Shown: positions 55,275-64,000 of the stretch, piece by piece
Position numbering within the stretch: position 1 is the first letter of the stretch
Layout of the letters: every line of letters begins with the position of its first letter
Assembly: GCA_018873225.1 (NCBI GenBank)
Contig: JAEILZ010000004.1
Span: 2,666,001-2,730,000, forward strand
Length of the DNA stretch: 64,000 nt
Source: [Phialemoniopsis] sp. UDSM-2020
Lineage: Eukaryota > Ascomycota > Sordariomycetes > Thyridiales > Thyridiaceae
Direction of reading: 5' to 3'
Program-made: the position numbers and the translations under genes
Notes under the pieces: model-generated
What the model was told of the DNA's origin: nothing
Seen by the model: only the letters and a program-made list of their open reading frames with translations
Databases searched by the model: none

Positions 55275-56874
55275 ATGTTCTACAAGGCGCTCCTAGGTCG
55301 CGCTGGCCCAGCAGCCATCGCTGCATCACGCAGCTGCACCGGCGGTCTCCGAGCTACACCCTTTGCCATGCCTCTTCGCGCAAAGATACTCTCACAGCAG
55401 CTGGCCGCGGGCTCCCAGGTACGCATATTGACATGCTGCGACCCGCTGTCCTTGCCTCAGTCTCTCTAACCCTGTATGCGACGCCCAGATGTCTACCCAA
55501 GCTGCTGCCGAGCTCTTCAAGGAGCTGCCCGGCGACGAACCCGAGGATGTTCTCTTCAACAGCCTGTATGGCCTACGGACGATCGAGCTGAACCGACCCA
55601 AGAAACTCAACTCCCTAAATGGGTCAATGATCCGGAAGATCGCACCACGCCTCCTCGAGTGGGAGAAGTCGGACATGGCCAATGTCATCGTGATGAAGGG
55701 AGCAGGCGAGAAGGCCTTTTGCGCTGGCGGAGACGTGACAGCGCTCGCGCAGTCCAACAAGAAGGGAGCCGAGGGCCAGAAGGAGTCGGCTGACTACTTT
55801 GCGCTGGAATACAAGCTTGACCACCTGATTGCGACGTACCAAAAACCTTACATCTCTTTCATGGACGGTATCACGATGGGCGGCGGTGTTGGCCTGAGCA
55901 TCCACGCTCCCTTCCGCATCGCGACCGAGCGCACAGTCTTTGCCATGCCCGAGACGACGATTGGCTTCTTCCCCGATGTCGGTGCATCCTTCTTCCTGCC
56001 TCGGATGTCGGGTGCTGTCGGTACCTACCTCGCTCTGACCAGCGAGAGGCTCAAGGGAGCCAATGTCTTCTACTCGGGTGTCGCTACCCACTACCTACAC
56101 TCTTCCAGCCTCCCCGCTCTGGAGTCTCGGTTGGCAGAGCTCCGCTTCAAGGACTTTGACAGCTTGGGAAAGAGATTAGCCGTCATCGGCAGCACCATCG
56201 AGGAGTACTGCACTGGTCTACCCCACGACCAGCCCATGCTACTGGGTGGCGAGCTTCGCAAGGCCATCGATAGGTGTTTCAGCAAGGACAGCGTGGCCGA
56301 TATTATCGCCGCGCTGAAGGCCGAGGAGGGCGCCACCAAGGAGTGGGCTGAGAAAACGCTGCAAACTCTGCACCAAAGGTCGCCTACTGCGGTGCACGTG
56401 AGCCTTAGGCAGATGCGCATCGGTGGCAAATGGAGCATCGCAGAGACGTTCAAGCGAGAGCACCAGATCGCCTCCAATTTTATGCAGCACCCCGACTTCA
56501 CCGAGGGCGTTTCTGCGCTGCTGATTAACAAGCCCTCGACCAAGCCCAACTGGCAACCGCAAACCCTCGAGGATATCAAGCCCGAAGACAAGGTGACGGA
56601 GCCCTTCTTCGCCATGCCCAAGAAGCAGGACACCATTCAGCTCCTGAATGACCGGGATTACTCAGATTACCCGTTCAAGGAGTTTGGCCTGCCCATGGAG
56701 CGAGACGTAGAGGCGCTAGTGATGGAGGGCACCAAGTCACAGCGCGAGGTTGTCAACCAGCTGGTGGGCAAGACGCGAGGCAAGCAGGGTGTCAAGGAGG
56801 TGGTCGAGGAGATTGTGGAGAGGAAGACGACCAAGAACGAGCAAGGAAAGGCCGTTTGGGTCTACGAGAAATAA
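55275..56874 (+). CDS. EHD3: 3-hydroxyisobutyryl-CoA hydrolase, mitochondrial (crotonase fold)
   Basis: Hydrolyses 3-hydroxyisobutyryl-CoA in valine catabolism; yeast Ehd3 is also described as a mitoribosome-associated protein. Two exons, 55275-55418 and 55489-56874, encode 509 residues. Exon 1 (48 codons, MFYKALLGRAGPAAIAASRS) is a mitochondrial presequence. The phase-0 intron is 70 nt and its last base is followed directly by an ATG (55489, MSTQAAAEL), giving a second possible start for a 461-residue form without presequence. Crotonase motifs: oxyanion hole in KAFCAGGDV and DGITMGGGVGLSIH, catalytic Glu in FAMPETTIGFFPDVGASFFL. The C-terminal part (HPDFTEGVSALLINK...) is the family's lid region. 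The last 60 residues are charged and helix-like. Divergent from SMD2. Confidence 0.93.
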
Positions 56875-58689
56875 ATAAATCGCTGTGTAAGACGGAACTC
56901 GTCAATAGACATTTGTACTATATCACTAAATCTAACAAAGATACGACCTTTGTGTGGCTGTCTGATTGCGGGTGTATTTGACAAAAAAATGGCGTACATA
57001 AACTCTTGAGGTGCATCGTGAGGTTGAGTAATCGAGGTTCGGAATAGCGTCATGTATCAGGCTGGTTGACTTGATTTGGTTGGGCATGGAGAAAATGGTG
57101 TTATGTGATTGGCGGGAGGTGGGGTTCGGTGGGCAAGTGCCGGGGAGCATCCGGCGTTGTCGGGTGAGATGGGGGGTGATTAGTGGGAGGCGGTGGAATG
57201 CTTCAATTTGAGCTGGTTTTGGGTGGTAATCTGCCGACTTGGCTAGTGGGAATAGATGCCTGGCTGGTTGAGTCATGAAGAGGGAGAAAGACACACGATT
57301 TTGGGAGGGAAGAAAGAGGGGCAAGGCAAGGGTGGAGCGAGTGGAAGAGAAAGAAGAGCATGGTTTTTGGGTGACCGGGAGATGGGAGATGATGGCACGG
57401 ATGGCTATGAGTTGGGATGGAAGGGTGGGTGGGGGAAGAGCCGGGCAGAGAGAGACAGGAGGATCGAAGATGATAGAGAAGGCATCATCTCTCCAGGGAA
57501 CATATAAATAGGGGGGACCCATCACCTTTCCCCTTGGGAAAGTCGACAGCAAAACTTTGCAAAATCACCCATCATTCAGACGAGACGAAACGAGGAGCAG
57601 CTGCTGCCTCGAGAGCTTCCTGCGGCGGGCTCCGGAGCTGTGCAAAGGACCAAACGCTAAAATCCGATCGGTGTGTGAGAAAGGCGGCGAAGAACCAAGA
57701 GAAAAGAGCACGGCTTGTTGTGGTGGGTGAGGTTTGGATGTGGTTGGTCGGGGAGGCTTCTCTTTTTCCCTCTCTCTCCTTCGCTTCAGACACTGAGAGA
57801 GAGTAACGTAAAGCTGCTCTCTGCACTGCACAACTGCTGCTGCTTTGCTTGCTCACACATTTGGATTGGCCCGCCCCACTCACGGCCGCCGCACCGGATA
57901 ACAAGCCACACCACCAACATTGAAGACGGGCGAGGCAATTTGACGGCGCCTCCTTCACGCAAGGGTGAGAGAGGTGGCTGCTGGCCCGTGCACGTGTCGT
58001 TCGTTCCAGGCGCGTTAGGTGCCTGGCGACGCCTGTACCCGCCCGCTGTTGCAACGCCAAACGCCAACTAACGATCCATCCTCCGGGACCTGGACCTGAC
58101 TGACGTCGTCTCTCGTCCCGGCCCTTTGCCCCATCAATTCTGCACGCGTTCCCGTGCGCGCGCGCCCGCAGCGAAAAGAGTGCAAGACAATATCTTCAAC
58201 AGCAAGAAGGGTCAATCCAAATCACCTTGTTCAATTTTGTTCAAATATAACCATCCTACATTTTTATTGGAATCAGGTACACTGGGATTGGCTTCCGATC
58301 GATTGAAATCTGGATCCCCCGATTTAAGTGTTTGCAGGGAGGACAAGTTGATCGCGGCGCCGCCCGTTTCCTAGCATCGTCGGCAGCTCCACCGACGCGA
58401 CCAAAACGCGCCTGCGCCGACACCACACGAGCCATGCCACCAGCCTCTCTAATTGGGACTGCCGGCCAAAACACCTTTGCAAGGTTCAATTCCATTGTGC
58501 CCTGCAATTAATCTTCAATTACTCTGACCTCATGTTTTCCCCTTCTCTCTAACAATTAATTTTGTTCCCCAATCACCACTTTCTTTTCTTTTTTGCCCTT
58601 CAACCATCCTACCGCCAAACCTATTCGCTGTTGAGACGATACATACACACAAGCCGTGCGACACGCCGCAAACACTTTGCGAGTGCGCC
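56875..58689. promoter_or_regulatory. 1.8 kb upstream region of the Ams2-like gene, with purine-rich strand and TATA box
   Basis: Contains the HIBCH 3' UTR and the promoter and long leader of the GATA-factor gene. From about 57256 to 57500 the plus strand is strongly G/A-rich. It ends at TATAAATA (57503-57510), followed by a G run and, from about 57530, ordinary sequence; if this TATA box is used, the leader would be near 1.1 kb. Regulatory role is inferred. Confidence 0.4.
57503..57510 (+). promoter_or_regulatory. Candidate TATA box
   Basis: TATAAATA on the plus strand, the clearest TATA match noticed upstream of any gene in the window, placed 1.18 kb before the Ams2-like start codon. The distance would imply a long 5' leader. 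Confidence 0.35.
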
Positions 58690-61600
58690 ATGGCCTCGCC
58701 TCTCACGATGGGTTCACACGGCCAACAATGGGCAGGCGGCCATTCGCACTCGGCACCGCCAACAAACGACTCGGACGAATACGGTATCCAGGTTAGGCCC
58801 ATGGGACGTGAGTACTGCTGAAAGAACCTCCATTGTGTCCCTCTGCTGACACGAGACTATTTCTCCTTCTCAGTCAAGGTTCACTATACCTTCGACAGAG
58901 ACAGCCAAGTAAATTGTCTGGCTCGCTGGCCGCAAATATTGCAGATCCAGGCCATCCCCATCGACGAGAGAAATTGGATTGGCGTCGTCGACCTCAAACT
59001 ATGTCTCCAGGCCCTCGCTCAGTGCAGTCCCGAGATTGTCGGCCAGCTCGACACCGACTATACTGTTTACGCCTACGACTACTCGGAGCCCGACATGCCG
59101 CTGGTCGGCCAGGGCATGCTGTCATGGGCATTGGAGACCATGGGTGCGGTGGACGAACCGAAACCCGTCACCGGTCGCGTCACGAGGAATCTGCTTGCCA
59201 TCTTTGGGAACGGTATAAGAGAAACCCTAGAGGTCAGGCTGAAGCTTACCGCCGTGCCGAGGATGCACCGCGCCGAGCCTCAAAGTAACAACATGGGCGA
59301 TATGCAGCAGCTGCCCACTAAAGGTGCTCCGACACCAACTGACACCACCGAATGGAATTCTTTCATTCAGTCGAACCCGGCTCTCGGCCGCTCAGCCAAT
59401 GTCGCCTCCGTCCCTTCTCCCAATCTCGGCCCTTACCGAAACGATATGCCAATGAACATGCCCATGAACATGGATTCGAGGCCCATGTCCAGACCATCGT
59501 CGGCAGCCCCAGCGGTACCGCAGCGGCCTCCCACGGCTCCTGCACCAATGCAAGCAGGCCCCAGCGAGGAGCCTACATCGCTGCCGACCCCTGTTGAGAT
59601 GCCGAAGGAGACCGGCAAGGCATCGCGACCATCATCAAGAGCGTCTCGATCAAGGGCTCCGACAGGACGACCAAGGGGCCGGCCACGCAAGAATCCGCGA
59701 CCTGATGGCAACACTTCGGCTGCCGAAGAGCAGCCAACCGATGCTGACGAAGGCCCCAAGAAGAAGCGGGCCAAGATCACCAAGGCAGACTACCCAGCCA
59801 AGAACCCTCTGGACTCCGCCCCGGATTCCCTCAGAGTCGCCGCCAGCATCTCGGGCTCTTTGCGGACTATGAGGCCTGTAGCAGCTGGTAGCGACGCGCC
59901 TGGCACCAGCCACCTGCAGGAGGCCCCGCGGGTGCCGACGCCAGTCCCCCAAGGTCAACTGTTTGGTCAACAGCGAAAGAAGTCTGTTCCTCAAGGGTCA
60001 AGGCGGGAGTCGCTGGCAAGTTATGACGGCCAGCTCCACTACCCAAACATGTACCCTGATGTCCATATGCAGATGATGCAAGGACACGCCGCTCGGTCGC
60101 CGACCGAGTCGTTTGGGCACTCACCGGAAAATTACACGCCAGAGGACAGCCCTGCCGATCTCGGCTCATCACCACCAGTCCCCAAAGCAACGCCGTATTT
60201 GCGGTCCAGCCCTCCACCCTCGAGCCCCATCCTGCCACCCATGCCCAGGCCACAGCCTGACTCTGGTTTCATGAGCGGAGGCATTGACGATGTGTTTGAT
60301 GATGAAGATCTTCCGCAGACACTCCCTCAGCAACCCGCACAGGAGGAGGCCCCAGCTCGGCGCCCTCGCGCAAAGGGTAGCCGGAAGAACAGCACGCGCC
60401 AGCATGAGGGATTTCCCTTCCAGGTAGTGAATCCAGGCCCACCGGAACTATTGCCTGTCACAAGTATCTACAATCCTCCCAATCAGAAGAGCCTGAACGC
60501 GAGGTCCAAGGTTGGCCACCCGCCCGCGCCACCACCACAATTGCAGCGATCTCACACCGAACCCGCTCCGAGGCCTAACCATAATGATATGCAACTAGCA
60601 TCGGCACAGACTGGGCCACCTCAGATGCCGCAGCAGGTGCCACAGCAGATGCCGCCTCAGGTACCCCATCAGTTATCGTACCAGTTCTCAGCTGAAATGC
60701 CCCAAGGGACTACCTCGGCGGAGGCAGGTTCTGGCAATCTGAGCAATGCGAGCCTCTCGGCTATGACCCAGGAGACTCATGAGACTCGGGAGACCCAGGA
60801 GACCCAGGAGACCCAGGAGACCCAAGGGACCCAAGAAATTCAGGAGATTCAGGAAATCCAGGAGATCCAAGAAGTGCCAGCTCCTACCGAATCACAAACC
60901 CCACGGCTGGCGGATCAAGCCCCCATTAAGATTGAGGACACGCCTACAAGTTTGGAGGAAGTGCATTTCCCTGTCACTGAGCCAGTCACTCAACCGGAGC
61001 CAGAGCAAGAGGTTCTGCAATTGCCTCAACAAGAACCTCTACCACCGCAGCGCCAGCTTACTAGGGCAGCATCAACAAGCGCCGTTCCCGCCAGTGATCC
61101 CCCGGCAGCCCCAACGCTGACACTGCCGCCTCTTCCGCTACCAACATCCTTTTCCGAAGCGCCTTGCCCACCGAGCGATATGGACCCGCCTACTGTACGC
61201 ATGAACAAGAACCTTGTCAAGAAGCAAACAATCAAGGAACGGCTGGAGAAGGCTATTGAGAGTGGTGAAATGCCTCCGTTCTGTCAGAACTGCGGCGCAA
61301 TAGAGACTCCGACCTGGCGCAAGATGTGGACGCAGGATCATGAGGGCATCCCTGGCTACTACGAATACTCTGAAAAACCCGGCATGGTGACGGCTATCGA
61401 CGTTCTCGAACGAGATGCGCAGGGTAGGCCCCTGCGTTATCGACTAGTCAAGAAGACCCTAGATCCTATCGAGGATAAGAGCAGATGGACCGAAATGCTC
61501 TTGTGCAATCCATGTGGTATTTGGCTGGCCAAGTTCAAGAGCCATCGCCCCAGGGATCGATGGGAGAAAGATGCCTCGAGGCTCAGCCAGCCTAGACGGA

Positions 61601-62769
61601 AGCGCGAGACAAAGGGCAGTAGCTCGCGCTCCAAGAAGTCGCGCACGAAGAGCGATCCGCAGGTACAGTTGACATCCGAGGCATATTTTACCACGGATCC
61701 GATCGGACCAGCCGACACGGTGCCTTCGCCTTTCGATCTTGAAGCTGCTATTGCCAACGGCGTGTTGGGAGGCGAAGCCGAGAACAACGACTCAGCCAGC
61801 CAGTCTTTTCAATCAGGGTCTAACCAGGCACCTGAACCCCGGGGATCACCCAACCGCAACGGGCCGGGATCTACCCACTCGAGAGGAAGCGGAACCGTGC
61901 ACAGCCCGATCGCCATAGAGGACGATCTCGGTGCCACGCGAAGACTGCTATTCCCATCCCCGAGAAAAGACGGCGAGTTAAAAATTCTGAGCGATGTCTC
62001 GGTCAACACAGCCAAGAATTCTCCCAGCAGCATCGGCAAGCAGCAGCAACCAAGGGGCAAAGAGAATATGGAGGAGGAAGTGATTCCGGTACCCGTCACG
62101 CCCGGCATGCGAGTTAACGACGACATGGCCGACCTCTTCGGAACGCCGCCCGCCAGGCCTTCAACGCCGCCCCCGCAGTCCGGCTCCCCGAACCCTAACG
62201 TATTCAAAACGCCTACCCGGGCCACGCCTTCCCACCGACCCATCACTCGGAGCATTTCCAAGTCGATCCGCTCAGTCCGTTCCATCCCGAAGTCACCCAG
62301 CCAGGCCCTCCTTCAGCTGCAGAGGACGCCCTCCAAGACGCCTCGGTCGAGTTCCGGCGGCATCATGGGCAGCGCGTCTAAGAGCCGCCGCACCCCCGGT
62401 CGCCAGACTCTCCACGCGCACTTTGCGGCGCCTAGCTTCCTCGACTCGCCCTTTACCGCGACGCTCAACCAACTGGTCTCCGAAGCAAATGACTTCATTG
62501 CCGGTTCTCCAGCGCACGGATTGATGGACTTTGACCTGACGAGCCTGCCGAACCTCGACAGCGATGCCGTGGGCGCGGCGGCGACGATGGACTTTGGCAA
62601 TTATCTGAGCACAGACATGGTCATGCCTAGCTCGCCGCCCATGGGCAGTCGCATGCACCACTCGCACCACCATGTCTCCTTTGGCGCAGACGTTCTGGGC
62701 GATGACTCGCATCTGTGGTCACTTGACGAGGTCATGCAGACAGACGGGCCCCTCCCATCGGAGTTGTGA
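58690..62769 (+). CDS. Ams2/Spt21-type GATA-like transcription factor
   Basis: Nuclear regulator; fission-yeast Ams2 and budding-yeast Spt21 control histone gene expression. Two exons, 58690-58807 and 58874-62769, encode 1,337 residues; the 66-nt intron joins QVRPMG to LKVHYTFDRD. Residues about 38-180 match the Ams2/Spt21 N-terminal domain pattern (LKVHYTFD..., LARWPQ, IPIDERNWIGVVDLKLCLQA). An AT-hook core, GRPRGRPRK, begins at residue 304. Residues 672-706 are a Q-E-T/Q-E-I tandem repeat. The zinc finger has CQNC at residues 843-846 and CNPC at 917-920, with TPTWRKMW after the first pair and GIWLAKFKSHRP after the second; the loop between pairs is 70 residues, much longer than the 17-20 of classical GATA fingers. 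Most of the rest is Pro/Gln/Ser-rich and disordered. The start context GCGCCATGG is strong. Target genes are inferred from family only. Confidence 0.85.
60769..60873 (+). repeat. Coding minisatellite in the Ams2-like gene (QET/QEI units)
   Basis: 105 bp encode 35 residues of three-residue units, first Q-E-T or variants (HET, RET, QGT), then Q-E-I five times. The underlying DNA repeats GAGACCCAG nearly perfectly in the first half and GAGATTCAG/GAAATCCAG-like units in the second. Confidence 0.9.
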
Positions 62770-63705
62770 GACCCTTGCATTGCATTTTATGGTAGCGAGC
62801 GTTATTTGTCTTTTCATGCTGTTTCTGAGCGAAAGAGAAAAGCAGCATCATGGCGTTTTTGATTGAGAGAGCAAGACTCATTGACGAACATCGTCAGCAG
62901 AGAAATCGTGTTTCTGATGGTTTGATGTTTTGTATGTTGTTTCACGAGGTCTATTTGATGGTGCCGAGTGTCAGTAGATACCACGCAGAGGCGGATCAGT
63001 GTTTTTTTCTACATTGCATGCAGAATACCATGGCTAGGCATTGGGTCCCTTTGAGGACAGGCATGAGGAGGCTATGTGGTTTCCGCGTCGATATACCTTA
63101 GCTTAGATACCTGTATATGCAGTGTTGGGTGTACAATGTCCAAACACTCATAGACATGAGATGTGTTCATCTCTGAATACGAATATTTGTTATCGATACT
63201 AGTATCGATCCAGCCTTCAATCTTGCTTGGTGACATTTGGCAGCATGTAGTTTTTGCTCGTTGCACATCGATCAGTGTCTGACTCTGTTGGTGCCTCTTC
63301 AAGACGGCGCAAATCACTCAAGTGGGCACGGACAAAGCCAGTCCAGAGTGGCATGACTTCAAATTTCAAGTCAATTGAGTTGGCTCTGAGATGGTAGCTA
63401 TGCTGCCTCCGTATCCCCTCCCGGTGGATGCAATGGCGGGCGAAGCGCAAAAACAATTTGGCCTCCAGTCGCCCATTATTTGCCATATCACAGTTCATAC
63501 GCCAGACGCCACATTTGCTTCCTCAACCGATCGATCACATGAGGGCCCGCCAATAACGGTTTTGTTTCTTCAGGCAGAGAGATGACCATCATGGGCAGGT
63601 TCCCATCCTCCATCCCCATTGACTTTGGCATCGCCAAAATGCCTTGCCGCATGTATTTAATATATCATGCCCTGCTAGAATGTCCTTTCTACCGCTACGG
63701 TGGCT
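62770..63705. other. Convergent 3' spacer, Ams2-like gene / RPA3
   Basis: 936 bp between the stop of the Ams2-like gene and the stop of the minus-strand RPA3 gene. No gene recognised; contains both 3' UTRs. Confidence 0.6.
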
Positions 63706-64000
63706 CTAGAAGTGAATCTCCTTCACACGGTGTGACGCCTCGACGAGGGCCTGATACACTCCCATATCTACCGACACGCAAGATCAGCCAAAGAGTTGCT
63801 GCGACGTCACCCCAACATAGAGGTAAGGAGCTCTTGTAGAAGGAAAGCAGAGAGAACTGCACGTACCGACAGTACTGGCGCCAAGGTCCAGCGAGTCCAT
63901 CACCTTGACCGAGAGGTCCGGATTGACCTTGCCGATCAATTGCACGGCGTTGCCGTTTGTGAGGTGCGACTCCTGTATGCCCACATAGAGAGCGTCAGTA
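63706..64000 (-). CDS. RPA3: Replication protein A small subunit (Rpa3/Ssb3), 5' part beyond the window
   Basis: Smallest subunit of the single-strand DNA-binding RPA trimer, used in replication and repair; a single OB-fold. Two exons are visible on the minus strand: 63867 to the window edge (64000 and beyond) and 63767-63706. The 99-nt intron has donor GTACGT at 63866 and acceptor GGTAG at 63768; splicing gives VMDSLDLGASTV joined to DMGVYQALVEASHRVKEIHF, the family C-terminal helix that mediates trimer contacts. The upstream exon reads ESHLTNGNAVQLIGKVNPDL, the last strands of the OB-fold. The remaining OB-fold and the start codon lie to the right of the window. Identification rests on about 65 residues. 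Confidence 0.8.

Noticed and set aside
24618..56874. Functional link between the HADH and HIBCH genes as an acyl-CoA catabolic cluster
   Set aside because: They are about 30 kb apart with many unrelated genes between and have separate promoters; co-location is likely chance.
1..64000. Secondary-metabolite cluster, transposon, CRISPR or RIP-decayed repeat
   Set aside because: No synthase, transposase or reverse transcriptase motif, no regularly spaced repeats and no AT-rich decay were seen; CRISPR is not expected in a fungal nucleus.

Overview
The window is nuclear DNA of a filamentous ascomycete (Pezizomycotina), most likely a Sordariomycete. The evidence is short 50-100 nt introns with GTAAGT/GTGAGT donors, CTAAC/CTGAC branch sites and CAG/TAG acceptors, together with a set of conserved fungal proteins on both strands. 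I could not fix the genus. I found no mobile element, CRISPR array, tRNA, rRNA or secondary-metabolite cluster. I rebuilt exon structures by hand; every gene model below except the two cut by the window edges adds up to an open frame.

Layout. 1-2342 is the 3' part of a mitochondrial m-AAA protease gene. 2343-21479 is unusually empty: about 10 kb without a supportable gene, one homeobox transcription-factor gene (12396-14655), then 6.8 kb without a gene. 21480-26147 has two minus-strand genes, a Bor1-type borate/anion exporter and a mitochondrial 3-hydroxyacyl-CoA dehydrogenase; the dehydrogenase is divergent from TOF1 (26148-29897), the replication-fork protection factor. Next are ALB1 (60S ribosome export, minus), a PAQR/Izh membrane receptor (minus), an assembly gap after a poly-G run (32903-32947), a membrane-anchored Ubp1-like deubiquitinase with an 11-copy repeat tail, and a GT17 glycosyltransferase (minus). 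After a 4 kb gene-free stretch come a triose-phosphate-transporter family protein, a SET/NAP histone chaperone, a GPI-anchored GH76 Dfg5/Dcw1 wall protein, dihydroxyacetone kinase, SmD2 (minus), 3-hydroxyisobutyryl-CoA hydrolase, a 1,337-residue Ams2/Spt21-type GATA factor, and the 3' part of RPA3 (minus, cut by the right edge).

How the genes relate. This is ordinary core-genome housekeeping: mitochondrial quality control and acyl-CoA catabolism, chromatin and replication (TOF1, SET/NAP, the Ams2-like factor, RPA3), RNA splicing and ribosome export (SMD2, ALB1), cell wall and glycosylation (GH76, GT17, TPT) and membrane transport. No operon or biosynthetic cluster links them. Divergent pairs sharing short promoters are HADH/TOF1 (453 bp) and SMD2/HIBCH (562 bp).

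I saw no clearly new multi-gene system. The items most worth checking are the deubiquitinase repeat tail, the 6-nt microexon in the transporter gene, the GATA-like finger with a 70-residue loop between its cysteine pairs, and the large gene-free domain around the homeobox gene.
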